This document shows positions 1 through 11,925 of a stretch of 64,000 bases of DNA, in pieces. The notes below the pieces were generated by a model, which saw only the letters and a program-made list of their open reading frames with translations, made no database searches and had not been told where the DNA came from. The translations under genes were made by a program, and so were the position numbers. Where the stretch lies: NCBI GenBank assembly GCA_023614405.1, contig CM042688.1, positions 376,947,331-377,011,330 on the forward strand, written 5' to 3'. The stretch is from Avena insularis (Eukaryota; Streptophyta; Magnoliopsida; Poales; Poaceae). Numbering within the stretch: position 1 is the stretch's first letter; every line of letters begins with the position of its first letter.

Positions 1-35
1 GATCATACTACTTAACTAACATGAGGCCAGTCTAA

Positions 36-119
36 GAAAAACCTGCTACTAAGAAGAAAAAGAGAGCTGGAGGCAGTACAAATTCGGATGAGTTAGACAG
101 ACCGTGGAATATTGCTTAG
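36..119 (+). pseudogene. possible C-terminal tail of Tat-1 pol
   Basis: A short plus-strand frame opens after a stop at 33-35, is rich in Lys/Arg, reads RPWNIA near its end and stops at TAG 117-119. Many Tat-lineage polyproteins end in a basic stretch followed by an RPWN-like motif, and the position just upstream of the antisense gene fits. It is too short to be sure; it could be chance. Confidence 0.35.
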
Positions 120-724
120 CTATGTCCCTTTTATTCTTAGTTTATCCTTCTTTGTAATCATACATATGTACATGTTCTGTGAGAAATAAAAGTTTTGGTT
201 GCCTCAAGTTTTTTCTGAGAAGTTCTTAAACCATCTTATTTCCTAATGATCATGTCGTAGTCAAAAATCCCAGAATGCTTGAAAGTACTTTATGCTCATG
301 TTCGTTCTGGTCTAGATTTCCGATTCTAAAACTGCTACCTTCGGGTATAACTCTAAATTTTCTAGTCTTTACTTTGGTTATTTATCTGATTGCTGGATGC
401 GGGCATTTTCCGAGTAGTGAATTGTTGGTACTGGAAGCCGGCTTTGTTTCCGAGTTTAAACTGGTTTAGCAATTGAGCTCCGTTGCTCGGCAAAGTTTCC
501 GGCGGAAGGTTTAGCCGGCTCACGAAAGGGACGAGGCGAAAAGCCAAATAAACGATAAGTAGAGACGGAAAAGTATAAGTGCTTGTGTAAACATTTCAGG
601 CACGCAAAAATTTCAAAAGTCAAAAGTGCTGAATAGATCAAAAGCTTAGCACTAGCAAGATAAATAGTACTTAATATTTACAAACGCATCAGGTTTTTTC
701 CAAAATAATACATAAATTTATGGT
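120..724. other. non-coding spacer of Tat-1
   Basis: This lies between the putative pol end and the stop codon of the antisense gene. It is AT-rich with short overlapping frames on both strands that have no family resemblance. It may contain the 3' untranslated region of the antisense transcript. I see no other feature. Confidence 0.5.
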
Positions 725-3700
725 CTATGATGCAGGAGGAGATGAAGGAGCTGCCGGCTCGATGCTTACTCCGCCTTGGTATCTTTCCGAGATGTCCGCA
801 TCCGAGTTGGTGCGTTCATCGTCAGAAACTTCTTCGGTTTCTTCTGCAGGAGGAGGCGGAGTATCCACGCGGGTGAAGAAGGGGATCTCGTAACTGGTCA
901 GATCAGCTATGTGGCACCCGTATCCGGTGCAGGAGTGCATGATGGCTTGAAGGTCTTGCTCCTGGCCGTCTTCGTCTACCTTGCAGTACCCTTTGGTCAC
1001 TTGCCATATCTCCATGTTTCCATGGTGGCTCATGACCATGGTGAGAGCGTTCTGCGCAGCAGTCCGCGTGTAGGACATGTTCCAGTCCCGAACAAGCTGC
1101 GACATCTCCTTGGCCCTGTCTTGCACCTCAAAATCCGACATGCTTGGCATGTCCGGAATCCTGAGAGACTCGCCAATGTCCTCAAGGGACTGGCGGTAGT
1201 CATGAAGAAGATCACCGACTTGGGTAAGCCGGTGGGTGTGGGGCTCGGACGAGGAAGAGTCCGTCAAGTTCAGAGGACCTATACATCAAAATAAAAGTTA
1301 AGAAAAAACCGACATTGATAGAAGTCAAAGAAAAAGATAAGTCAGAGAGGTGGAACGTACCAAAAATGACGTCGTCAATCTTGGTATTCTCCTCCCGGAG
1401 ACTCTAAAGTTCAGACGGAGCGCCTGGGATATGTCCTTCTCTCTGCCAAGCTCATTCTTGAGACCCGAGATTATTTTATCCTGAGCAGCAATCTTGTGAT
1501 CACGCTCATTAGTGTCCATGGAGGCGGATTTAAGGACTTGAGCTATGCTCTTTTCATGATCTGCCTTGAGCTTATCCAGCTCTTGGCGAAGTCCCTTGTT
1601 CTCCACCACCAGGGTCTTGAGGTTCTCGGCCTCTTCAATCATAGCGATGGATTGTTTCACCAGCGCTGTAAGTCAAAAAAGAAGAACACTTCAGAAAAAT
1701 TCGACATTGAAAAAAGCAAAGACAAGGTTTGAATCTCGGAATGTTTACCTTCGGCTTCATCCTTGGCTACTTTGAGCTCAGCATTTTTAAGCCGGAGAGC
1801 TTTGATCTCTCTCCGTTTATCACAGACATTAGTTAGTAATTCCTGGTTATAGGAACATACTTTCTGTAAGTCAGAATACCCAAAGTCAGAAAGCTACTTA
1901 AGGCTCGGGCTAATATTTTTGCTAAATATTAGCACGAGCCTTGGGGCTATACTAGTTCGTTCTTTGACATCCTAATGAAGCATAAACTCGGATTCTATAT
2001 CCTAATTCATGCTAGGGGCTAGAGGATATGATATAACATAATGGAAAAAACAAGAGTTGAAATTCCGACTTACATATTGCTCGCGGGTGAGTTTATCTAA
2101 ACCCGCGTTCACTTCAGCGGCCACCTTCTCGGCAAGAGTAAGAGGGATCACTAGGGCTGTTGGAAGCTCGCCAGTCCTAATCCTCTCGTCGTGAAGGCGG
2201 ACTTGAGTGAGAAGGTCAGAGAACTTGACGTCCTCTTCTTCTTGTGCTTCCTCCTCGGGGGATAAATGGCTTTTATCCAGGACTTGCCTAGCTAGCCACT
2301 GGATCTCCTCTGCAGATTTCCGGTCAGGCCAAACTTGGCAAGACCCGGATTGCTGAGGAGGTTTTCAGCGAAGACCTCAGCCGAGGGATCATTACCCGAA
2401 GAGGGTTCACCCTTATCTTGAGCTGACGCACCCACGGTGACGTCAGTTTGCGACCCAAGGATCGCAGGCTCCGTTTGAGGAGCCAGATCTTCTGCAACCA
2501 CCGGAGAAGGAGTGATCGCCGGAGTTGCAGAAGGTTGAGGGGCCGGAGTCGGAGGAGCCACGGCATGGGAAGCTATGGTAAGCTTCGTCTGACGCAAGGG
2601 CTTCGAAGAAATCCCTTTCCCCTTTCCCTTGATGATTGATTTTGCTCTGAGAAGGTAGAAAAGTCGGAAACATTACATATCGGAAAGAAATTGGAGTAAA
2701 GTACAAAGGCGAAAAAGTTGTGACTAGAAATTACCTCTTCACGATAGGCACCTCCTTTGTGCCAACAACCACTGTCGGAGCTTTGCGCTTCTTGAGCGCA
2801 AGGTCCGGCAGTGGGACTACTTCTACCTCCTGAGAGAACTCCGGAGGATATCCTTCGAGCGGAGCAAGTTCCGACTCGGGGATATCAGCAAGCTGAAAAG
2901 AAGAAAACATATCAGTATTGCAGTTTAACACGAAGATAGAAACACATAAAAGATGAGATGATGGAAGCTTACCGGCACCACGGGGTTTTCCGCCGTGTGC
3001 ATGTCTAGAGAAACCTCTGGAATTCTCCTCCCAATCCGCTCCTTGATCAGCCACTTGATTTGGCTTATGTAGCCTTGGGTGTTGTAGGCTTTGGAGCTGA
3101 TGCGGAGGGAGTCAGTTGGAGACGACGTGATGGAGTGCATCAGTCGGGTTCCGTGGTACTGAAGTGGCCGAATCCGACGTGAGACCCAGCACTGGACCAA
3201 GTCGGATCCCTTCAGACCACTGTGCTTAATCAAATATTCGATCTGCCTCTTAGCGAGGATCAGATCATCGGTGAGAGCCGGAGCAGCCTCGTCCCAGGAA
3301 GGCTGGGCCGTGGCGACTCCGTCGACAAAAGCCGGCAAAGCAGTAGCTTTCCCGGGAGCCGGAATATCCCTATGGTAGAAAAAAGTGGCTGGCCATTGTT
3401 TGACCGAGTCACTGGCAGAAATTTTGGGATATGCCCGGTCACGTCTAAGAGAAAAGCTAATAGTGCCGGTGATGTAAGGAACACCGGCAGTGATGGAATT
3501 CCTCCGGACATGGAAATAAAACTGGAAGAGAAGCAAACTCGGCCTAATGCCGAGAAAGCCCTCGCAAAGCGCAGCATACGCACTCATTTCTAAAAGTGAG
3601 TTGGGAGGAAGATTGTGGAGTTGAACTCCGTAATGATCTATCGCCTCGGAGAAGAACTCCGAGGGAGGCAAAGACAGACCTCGGTCAAGATGGGTGCCGA

Positions 3701-3923
3701 AGTAGACCCGCTCGCCGTCGCGCGGGTTAGGGACGGTTTCACCAGAGCCGCTCCGCCAGTCGCCGGCAGCGAGAAGCCCCTCCTTCTCCACGTTCTTGAG
3801 GCCTGCTTCGTCAAGGGCGTAGGGGATCTAGATTCCCCGGTAGCTCTCCTTCTCTGCTGCTGCTTCCGCTTTTGCCGCCGCCGCTGCTGCCGCCAGACCG
3901 GAGGAAGAAGATGATGAAGCCAT
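725..3923 (-). pseudogene. Tat-1 antisense gene, 'putative gypsy type transposon' family, six exons, broken
   Basis: Read on the minus strand, the exons I infer are 3923-2973, 2892-2735, 2644-2074, 1865-1749, 1665-1361 and 1278-725, each bounded by GT...AG (donors GTAAGC, GTAATT, GTAAGT, GTAAAC, GTACGT). The start ATG (3923-3921) begins an Ala/Ser-rich leader. The first exon carries the conserved block found in plant 'putative gypsy type transposon' (Transposase_28) proteins, including LPPSEFFSEAIDHYGVQLHN and a LIKHSGLKGSDLVQCW stretch. Exons 3 to 5 are charged coiled coil, and exon 6 is acidic at its C-terminus. The protein's function is unknown; in Tat elements such ORFs are transcribed opposite to gag-pol. 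Lesions: an in-frame TAG at 3830-3828 (codon 32), a frameshift in exon 3 near 2320 after which the expected EEIQWLARQVLD reading continues in another frame, and a probable frameshift in exon 5 near 1400. Splice sites are predicted by eye only. Confidence 0.7.
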
Positions 3924-4064
3924 TTCTCCGGTGAGAGGATGACCTTAAAGGGGCGGCACTGGGAGCTCTGTGGGGGAGGACGAGGAGGCTCTATGCGCGC
4001 AGGAAGATTGGGAGGAAAGAAAACGGCAAAGGACTGGTGGAAAGGAGAAGAAGAAATCCGAACC

Positions 4065-4074
4065 CCTTATATCC
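4065..4074 (-). promoter_or_regulatory. TATA box of the antisense gene
   Basis: The minus strand reads GGATATAAGG about 140 bases upstream of the antisense ATG at 3923, a spacing normal for a plant promoter plus a short 5' untranslated region. No other TATA-like motif is nearer. Prediction by motif only. Confidence 0.45.
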
Positions 4075-4470
4075 ACCTACCTGTGCCAAGATTCGTGCAA
4101 ACGCTACAGTGTAACCGCCACGCGTCGTGGAAAGAACTGGGAAGGGCCCGCGCGATGATTGTGTCGCCTCGATCTCCACGCACGCATTGAAACGGCGCCT
4201 CGGTTCCGCGAACCGCGGACCCACCAATGGTCGTGCTGACGGAACTCTTGTCAGATGACGTGACTTGACCATGTTTGTGTCAGGTGGCGTTGGAGACCAA
4301 GTTCCGGCTTAGTTTAAAATCGAGCTGGAAAATCCGAGTAACCAATTGAAAGGTCTGGCTTACTTTTAAGACCTGGATCGTATTTTTTGTCGTGAAGTTT
4401 CAGGAACCCTTCAAGATTCTGCAAGCCGAAGATCAAGCTAGACGATGATAAATCCGACTTTGGATCTTGG

Positions 4471-4487
4471 AGGCCTCCGGGGGCTGC
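4471..4487 (+). other. polypurine tract of Tat-1
   Basis: The sequence aggcctccgggggctgc sits immediately before the LTR. The CTCCGGGGGCT arrangement before a TGT-starting LTR is typical of Tat-lineage grass elements and fixes the element's orientation as plus. Confidence 0.6.
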
Positions 4488-4922
4488 TGTTGGGGATATA
4501 CTTTCCGGGTATCCTCACAGTTCCTCACTGACCAGGGTGGCCCACTTCGGGTTAGAGCTTTGCTTCACGGGAGGCCCAGTCAGGGAGAAAGACGGAGTCC
4601 AATCCGGCTACGGGAAGGCCCATAAGACTTACCGACTTAGGCCCATAATGTTACTTGTAGTTTAAGATGTACTCTGTAACCGACTCTTAGACGTAGCCAG
4701 ATAGAACTCTTCTGTAAACCCTAGGCCGGATATCTATATAAGCCGTCCTAGGGAGAGCCTTTAGAACACCCAATACTTTAGACCCTCAACTCGCACAGGC
4801 GAAACCCTTGTAACCCATATTCCGGCTCTGCCGTATTACTGGATTGCTAGTAGGAGTAGGACCCGTCCAAAGCCGGCGGATTCGAACCTGGGTAAACTTG
4901 TGTGCTCACCGTCCCGTAAACA
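4488..4922 (+). repeat. 3' LTR of Tat-1 (435 bp)
   Basis: It starts TGTTGGGGATATAC and ends CCCGTAAACA, the TG...CA form of an LTR, with a TATA box at 4735-4742 and a polypurine tract just upstream. The partner LTR is outside the window, so the boundaries rest on termini and context. Confidence 0.65.
4735..4742 (+). promoter_or_regulatory. TATA box in Tat-1 LTR
   Basis: TATATAAG lies near the middle of the LTR, followed by a GC-richer leader, as in a U3/R boundary. Confidence 0.5.
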
Positions 4923-7900
4923 CGTCGTCTCCACACTCTCTTCTTGCGCCTCGAGGACCCCCTCATGGCGTACTTGTCCTCAGTCCAACGACAGAAAGCT
5001 CGCGCCCACCGCCTCTACACCGTGCCCAGCTCATGCCAGAGCACCGTCCCCGACAAGCCGCACACGCGCCTTGCCTTCAGCTCACGTGCGCCGCTCCACC
5101 ATAACCCCAGCACCTCCCCAGACACGCCCATTTCCCACCGCATGACCAGCAGCCGCCGTGAAACGCTTCGCGCACCGCCTCTGCCGCGCAGAGCGCCAGC
5201 CTTTCCCGACCGCATGCCACCACCCCTAGCGTCACCATCATGCCGTAGCTGACCGCCAGGAGGCAAGCTACCATCCGACTACCCTGCCCATGCCTCTAGC
5301 GCCCTGTATCGTCATCACCGATGAGCTCACCGTCGCCCTCACGGTCCCCTCGTCGAGCCTATACAAGGAGCCTGCCCTAGCACCAATTCCTCACACCACT
5401 CAACTCCCCTCTCCCTCGGAACCACCTCACCCCATCGCTGGAGCCGCTCGAGCAGTCGTTCGCCAGAATTGCACCGGAGTTCACCGCAGGAGAGGAGGAA
5501 GAGCCCCGTCGATTTCGTCCACCCTAGGAGTTGCCGCGACCTCGCCTGAGTCCGCTGTCGTCTCCTCGTTCGATCGCCCCATCGCCACACTAGTTGGAGT
5601 CCTGGTATGGCCCCACTGTACCCCCACCGAGCCACTAGGGTTCCGTCTCGCCGGCGACCTGTCCGTCGTCGACGACGAGCCACAACCGTCGATCGTAGTT
5701 CTAATCGTGCGACCCACATCGCCCCGTACCGCTTCGCGTTTGAAGAGCCGCTGACATGCGGGACCCCCTTGTCAGTTGTTCTCTGCGCCACGGAGTGTGA
5801 CTGGGCCGGCCCATTATTGTTCCCGCCTTAGCCCGCAGATTCAAATTTAGATTTTTCTATTTAGACTTATTCTAGTTTCTATCCACTAGTTTAAAAATCA
5901 TTTCAGAAAGATTTAATTAACCAAATTGAATGATTCCAATTTTGTTGGAAAGATAATTTAAATCTCCATCCAAGCCCATTGGATTTAAATCAATTAGAGT
6001 TATAGATCACATATAGCAAAAACAACAAGACAGAGACTTTTCCACATTCAAACATTTTTCAAAAATCAACCATAATAGCTTTTGAGTTGATTCCAACTCT
6101 CAAAAATCACATTTGACAATACCTATCTAAATATGAAATAATATTTAGGTTTGCATGCAGTGACTTTGGACTGGTACCAAAATAATGCTATATAGGCATT
6201 TCTAGTCACTTTAAATCATTAAATATTAATCTTAAACCTTATAAAATGTGATCAAACATTTAAATACCATTCCCATGTATTAGAATATGTGGTGATGACA
6301 TGTGTCCATATGATCCCATATTTTAATTGGAGAATATTAAATCTTAGTTAAATTCAATGAGTAGAAATTACTTTTCTCAAATAAAATAAATGAAACTAGT
6401 TCATTAAATCTTGTGATGAATGTAATGATACTAGATCATCAAGTGTGTGCATTAGTGTGCTAAATAGACTAGTTAAGTATTGTTTGGTGATTGTGTATTC
6501 CGTATGTATTTATAGACAATAGTACCGACCAACTCTACGAGGAGGAGTTCTACCCCGAAGAAGACGAGGAGAATTTCAACCACTGCACCAATCAAGGCAA
6601 GCTATTATTGGCAAGATAAAAATTGCAAGCCATCACTAGATGCAATATAACCCAAGAAAGATGCATTAGGCATGCTTTGGTTATACCCTTCTGATTTATA
6701 CCATCCCAAGTTTTCTTACAAGCTTTACTTTCTTTTACTTTACCAAAGTTCTTTACTTTGTTTATAGATAGCATAAAGAGTATAAAACTTGGCCTATCTA
6801 GTTAGAATTAGATGTTATTCTATGGCATGAGATTGAGATTAGCATCCCACATTAGTGAACACTCTTAACTTAGTGATTAGAGCTAAACTAAAAACTTGAT
6901 CACTTTAGATGGAAATACTTGGTGAAAATGACTTATGAAAACCTTGAAATGATGAGTCATTATATTGAGATGTTTTGACATGTGTTGAGAAACACAAGTG
7001 GTTTATGATGATGATGAAAATTTTGAGGCATGAGCCTCAGCCCTTTTATAAAAACTGATGGTTGGGTTCGGATGCGATACCATTCCAATTTTACCGTACA
7101 ACCACAATACCTGAATTGGGTAAGGCTTAGCCAGAAGTTTATATGCATTAGTATTAGTTCCCTCGTGGGAGAGGTTTGAGCTGAGGCTACCTCTCAATAT
7201 TGTCCACATATGCAGTGCCCAGGATGGCAGATGGCCATGGCCGGGAGGCCAAGCTCATAGGAGAGGTGCTTATACTAGAGTGTGTAAAGGAAAGGTTATG
7301 TTTGATTATCTGCATACTGAGTATGATGATTTAGGGTTATCCCTGACAGATGTATCGAATTTTGTGGTGAAAGTGTACAACCTCTGTAGAGTGTCAAACT
7401 ATTCAAATAGCCGCGTCCGCGGTTATGGACAGTTGGAGTGGCCATACTGTTCCGTTGTCAGATGATTTCAAAATGACTTATGAAATGAATTGTGACATGA
7501 CTTGACCACAACAGAGTTGTGACTATGACAACTAAGTTCCCACTTAGGTGAATTCAAAACTTGATTTTATCTATCTTTGTTTATGAACTCAACTTAGGTT
7601 TCAAACTTAACTTTACAAATAAACTTAGACCTTAGTAGTCCTACTAGAACTACCTTACTTGTTACTTATAGTTTGCGAGTACTTAAAGAGTACTCATGGC
7701 TTTGTCCCTGGCTATTCCCGTGGCCAGACTATGAGGATGACTACTAGGAGGAAGGACAGCAGGACGGCTACGACAACTAGGATCATCTCCCATCGTCAGC
7801 ATTGCCTGTGATACTGAAGATGAAGCCCACCGCTACGATATTTATTCCGCTACTTGTTTGTACTAAGACTGGATCATGAGATCCTTTATTTGTTTAAGAC

Positions 7901-8026
7901 CTTATTATGGTTTGTAATGGATGATGTACTGTGATATCCAATCTGTTATGTCTCACAAAAAGGTAATCCTGGGATTGCGATGTATGGCATAACAGGCATC
8001 TAGGATTAAAAATCCGGGTGTTGACA
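4923..8026 (+). repeat. Tekay-type long LTR, 5' part displaced by Tat-1
   Basis: This is homologous over most of its length to the complete solo LTR at 46790-50175. Shared blocks include the sequence after 5870, the plateau at 6960-7460 and the last 350 bases, ending in TCCGGGTGTTGACA. By alignment position about 0.8 kb of its 5' end should lie left of Tat-1. It ends exactly where Tat-2 integrase sequence starts, and no primer site follows, so it is either a solo LTR or the 3' LTR of a plus-strand element. It retains a segment (about 6345-6860) missing from the solo copy. The TATA equivalent has decayed to TATACAAGG near 5359. Confidence 0.7.
6527..6619 (+). other. short acidic reading frame inside the Tekay-type LTR
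   Basis: The frame reads DQLYEEEFYPEEDEENF and stops at TAA 6617-6619, preceded by an AG that could be a splice acceptor. A second acidic stretch near the LTR end (about 7716-7785 here, 49870-49929 in the solo LTR) reads PDYEDDY. In this copy it is broken by a TAG, while the solo copy stays open to YDN. Whether these are translated is unknown. Confidence 0.3.
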
Positions 8027-8577
8027 ATAAAATTCATAGCCGAAGTTCTATCCTGGTTGGTAACAGGCATTGCTTCAATCCACTTGGTGAATTTATGGAA
8101 TGCTACTAGAAGAAAGACGTGTCCTCCTGGCGATGACTTGTGAAGTTTACCGACTATATCAAGTACCCATTAAGGGAACGACCAAGCAAGAGGTATGTGG
8201 TTTAATTCGGTGGCAGGTGCACCGGGTTTTGTTGCGAATCGCTGACATGCTTCACACGTTCGTATGATATCCTTTGCATCATGTACTACTATGAGCCAGT
8301 AAAATCGTGCCCTGAAGGCTTTGGCAGCAATTGCTCGGTTGCTGGCGTGATGACTACATACTCCTTCATGTATGTCTTTGAGTATAATCTTTCCTTCTTC
8401 GGGTGTAATGCACCACTGTAACACACCCGAAATACTTCTTTTATACAACTTTCCCTTGATGATCATGAAGGCTTTGGATCGACGAGTGATTCGTCGTGCT
8501 TCTATCACGTCCTCGGGGAGTTCTTCCTTTAGCATGTATGCTATGTAAGGATGCATCCATGTAGGTTCTAGTATCAT
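8027..8577 (-). pseudogene. Tat-2 integrase, N-terminal and start of catalytic core
   Basis: The 135-codon frame 8577-8170 carries the HHCC zinc domain (HEGVCSHHASNRA ... RTCEACQRFA). The frame beyond continues as FLLVAFHKFTKWIEAMPVT. In related integrases that block reads VAVDKFTKWIEA and its Asp is the first member of the DDE triad; here the codon at 8097-8095 gives His, so the enzyme would be dead. The rest of the core was cut off by the LTR ending at 8026. It would have inserted element cDNA into chromosomes. Confidence 0.75.
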
Positions 8578-8737
8578 GACTTCGTCGGTTTCTATCTCCT
8601 CCTCAAGGACTTCTTCTGTGTTTCCATGTGTTGGCGTAGCCCCCCGAGTCTTTTTGTGGCTTGACCTTATTTCGTGTTTTTGGCACTATAACTTCAGAGA
8701 CCCTTTTGGCTTTGATGGAGCGCTCTGTTATTTCCTC

Positions 8738-9214
8738 CTAGAAAACTCCGGGTGGCACTAGCAAGCATAAGGATCCGATGTTTGCCAAATTATCGGCCTC
8801 TTTACTGCTTGCCCTTCCTATGTGTGAAACTTCACATCCGTCAAATTGAGCTTCCATAGTGTTGTACAGATCGCGGTAGGCGACCATGTTGTCGCTGACA
8901 GTGTCGCACTTATTCATTGCTTGTTGTGCCATAAGGTTGGAGTCACCAAATATTTTCAAGCGAGTTGCACCGCAAGTTTTAGCCATACACATACCATGCA
9001 ATATGTCTTCATATTCAGCTTCATTATTTGACGCATTTGCAAAACTCATCCGAAGTATGTATTGCATTTTATCGCCTCGAGGTGACACCAATATGACCCC
9101 AGCTCCTGCTCCTTCTGTCGTTTTCGACCCATCGAAATACATTGTCCATGCACTGGACAGGTCCGGTGGGCACGCGCATTGTAGTTCTATCCATTCAGTA
9201 ATAAAGTCAGGCAA
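8738..9214 (-). pseudogene. Tat-2 RNase H domain
   Basis: The 158-codon frame contains MYFDGSKT, SNNEAEYED and FGDSNLMAQQ, then HIGRASSKEADNLAN, the four acidic motifs of a plant-type retroelement RNase H in the right order and spacing. It removes template RNA during reverse transcription. The acidic residues are kept. It lies between RT (right) and integrase (left) on the minus strand, as expected for Ty3/Gypsy order, but is separated from both by frame breaks. Confidence 0.8.
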
Positions 9215-9534
9215 TACCCGTGATTTAATTGTTTTGCGTTTCTCGTACGTGACATCTTGAGGGGATAGCTCAATGCCCCATAGAGAGGCGCGTCATGTAG
9301 CTTCTGGATTGTTAAGAATATTGGAGAGAGGTGCTTCATTGACAACTATGATCGGCTGTTCTGGAAAATGATGATGTAGCTGGCGTGCTATCATGAAAAC
9401 TCTGTATGCTAGCTTCTGATAGTGTGGATACCTTTGCTTGGATGGAGAGAGGACCTCACTTATGAAATAAACTGGTCTCTAAACACCGTGGGTTTTCCCT
9501 TCCTCGGGTCGCTCGACGACCAAAACTGTGCTGA

Positions 9535-10142
9535 CTACCTGATTAGTAGCAGCGATGTAGAGAAGTAGGGGTTCTTTTCACGTGGGGACATGACGACGAG
9601 AGATGTCGAAAGTGTTTTCTGGAGGTTCTCGAAAGCGCACTGAGCTTCGTCCATCCATTCAAATTTATTTGATTTGTTCATGAGGGAATAGAACGGTAAT
9701 GCTTTTTTGCCTAAACGGGCGATAAAACGGCTGAGTGCCACAACTCGCCAACCAATTGTTGCACGCCCCGAAGATTTGTTGGCCTTTTCATCATGAGGAT
9801 TGCATGTATCTTCTCGAGATTGGCCTCTATTCCCCTTGCCGCTACAAGGTATTCGAGGAGTTGCCCCGTAGGGACTCCAAAGGAGCACTTCATGGGATTA
9901 TCTTGATGCAGTATTTCTCGAGGTTATCAAATATCTCTTGGAGATCATTGATAAGGGCCGACCCTTGTTTTGTTGTAACTATGACGTCGTTGATGTAAAC
10001 TTGTACATTTCTTCCAATTTGGTTTTCTAGGCAATTTTTCATCATCTGCTGATACGTTGCATCCGCATTTTTAGTCCGAAGGGCATTGTTGTGTAGCAGA
10101 ATACACCATAGGATGTGATAAATGTTGTTTTATCCTGGTCTT
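9535..10142 (-). pseudogene. Tat-2 reverse transcriptase, C-terminal half
   Basis: Translation from 10142 downward gives DKTTFITSYGVFCYTTMPFG, then, after a one-base frame change near 10077, YQQMMKN and a catalytic box reading YIND at 9997-9986 in place of YVDD, so the first metal-binding Asp is Asn. The thumb/connection part follows (GKKALPFYSLMNKSNKFEW). The N-terminal half is displaced to 46595-46784 and 50181-50417 by two insertions. Inactive. Confidence 0.75.
10138..10142. repeat. target site duplication GTCTT, left copy
   Basis: This matches 46595-46599 exactly and brackets the 10143-46594 element. Confidence 0.85.
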
Positions 10143-11109
10143 TGTAGCATCCCAATTGTCTAACAATTGCAATGCTACTTGCCTAGTCTATATATTGTTA
10201 CTTCCTACATGTATTATTGCATCATCATTATATCATGCTCATGTCACCATGCCACCTTGCATTTGAGCATCATATAAAACTCCTATTCCTTTTGGTTCTT
10301 CTCCTCACATGACATTGTATTGTATATTAATACTTTGCTTCTTGATATATTGTATTTGGTTCTTGATAATTATTTATAATGCCTAATATGAGTTAAGGGC
10401 ATGTCTCTCTAATTCTTTCCCACACACCAACTTGTCATGTCAACTTTCTTTCGATACCATTCTAATTCTACCATATATATGTATTGTGGCCATATTATTT
10501 TGTTTGGTACTTTAAATCAAGACACACACCTATGTATGGATCCCTTCCACCAAGTGTTGCCATATGACCCTGCTTTGACGACTCCACACCTATATCTACC
10601 TCTCACATATTTTCCATGTGTTCCATTGTCTCCTTCTCTTAAATCTTGACTCTTAGCACACATGTCATCTTGCCATTTGATCTCATCCTACTTCTACCAT
10701 ACATATTTATGTGGACATTATTACTTTGCTCTTGATATTTAATTCAAGCCTACATATATTTTGTATGGATCCATATCTACTTTTCACATACATATGTATA
10801 TTTAAGGTTTGGACCAAACCATTCAAATATGCCATGTATTTGCCTCCTAAATTCTTTACCTTGCAATTCTTTGAAACCATCTATATCTCACATGCATGCA
10901 CACATATTTTTTGTCTTCACAAAAAATGCCACACATGCATGTAAGGTACAATTGCATGTCACATGCAATAATAAGCCATTTATCTAGTCACATTTTTTTG
11001 GCCCGTTTAAAAGTTATAAAAGGTTTTTTATTTGACTAAAAGTAAAAATTGACACTAAGTCTATCTAAAATTTTGGTCTAGAACAAGTCTCATCTAGTCG
11101 AGCTTGAAC

Positions 11110-11118
11110 TATATAAAA
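11110..11118 (+). promoter_or_regulatory. TATA box, 5' LTR of LARD-like element
   Basis: TATATAAAA is conserved in the 3' LTR at 39877-39885, followed in both by a CA-rich leader and a pyrimidine-rich tract. Confidence 0.55.
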
Positions 11119-11925
11119 ACTCTAATCCACTTCTTCTTTATACACATACACATACACCACCTACATTAAACTCTCTCTACAATCGGGTCCTAGCTAACTA
11201 GCTAGCTGCCCGTTTACTCCAACACACTCTAGCTATATCTAATCCATCTTTTTTTCTCTCACCCGTGTGTGTCTATGTACCACACATACACACGCCAACT
11301 GTGGTCACCATGCACCGATCGATCTAGTTCAGTTTTAGTGCAACCTCCGGAACTCCAGCTGATCAAGGCAGGCCAGCCATAGATGCAACGACCATGTCCC
11401 TGAACCTGCCCTACGTCTCCCTGGTGCCACCGACCGACCCTGTTCCTCTTCCCGGCCTCCCGTGATCGATAGCCAGCCGCGCAAGGACAGCACTCACGTC
11501 TCGCGCGTGCCCTTTCTCCTTTCGGCATAAAGCGAGCCAGAAGCCCTAGCCTAGCACGCCATCTCTTCCACCCCAGATCGAAACCCCACCTCACCTTCTT
11601 CACCGCCACCGTACCTCGCCGCCGCCTGCTTTTCCTGTGCATCCCCACCTCGCCCCATGGTTCAAGCCACCCCGGCCTGTGTCCGCGATCCAGAAGCTGC
11701 GCCAAGGAGCCCCTTCTTCTCCGGTGCAGGACATGAAGCCGGAGCCGCCAGGGATGCCAAGGTCGCGCGTGCCACGCCGCCACGCCGCCTCTTCTTGCCG
11801 TCACCATTGTAGCCTCGCCTGCTTCACGGTGGTAGCCTCTGTAAGAGTCTAGATCTAGGAATCGAATGAACTCAGCAATCACAGGAAGAATTTGTTCTGG
11901 CCGGATCCACCCAACCTCCCACACA

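Larger units (their letters stand above)
1..4922 (+). mobile_element. 3' part of a Tat-lineage Ty3/Gypsy retrotransposon (Tat-1)
   Basis: The plus-strand polypurine tract (4471-4487) directly precedes a TG...CA bounded repeat (4488-4922) with a TATA box, so this is the 3' end of a plus-oriented LTR element whose 5' half lies left of the window. A multi-exon gene on the opposite strand fills the space between the pol end and the LTR. Antisense ORFs in that position are known in the Tat lineage (RIRE2/Grande-like elements). The 5' LTR and target duplication cannot be seen; the predicted right copy of the duplication is CGTCG at 4923-4927. It is inserted in a Tekay-type LTR. Confidence 0.75.

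Noticed and set aside
2443..2706. Several frames overlapping the antisense gene of Tat-1 on both strands
   Set aside because: They are shadows or intron read-through of the exon model complement(725..3923).
5290..5754. Overlapping 150-codon frames on both strands in the GC-rich part of the Tekay-type LTR
   Set aside because: Frames are open on both strands because of high GC, the sister LTR does not keep them, and there is no domain similarity; treated as chance.
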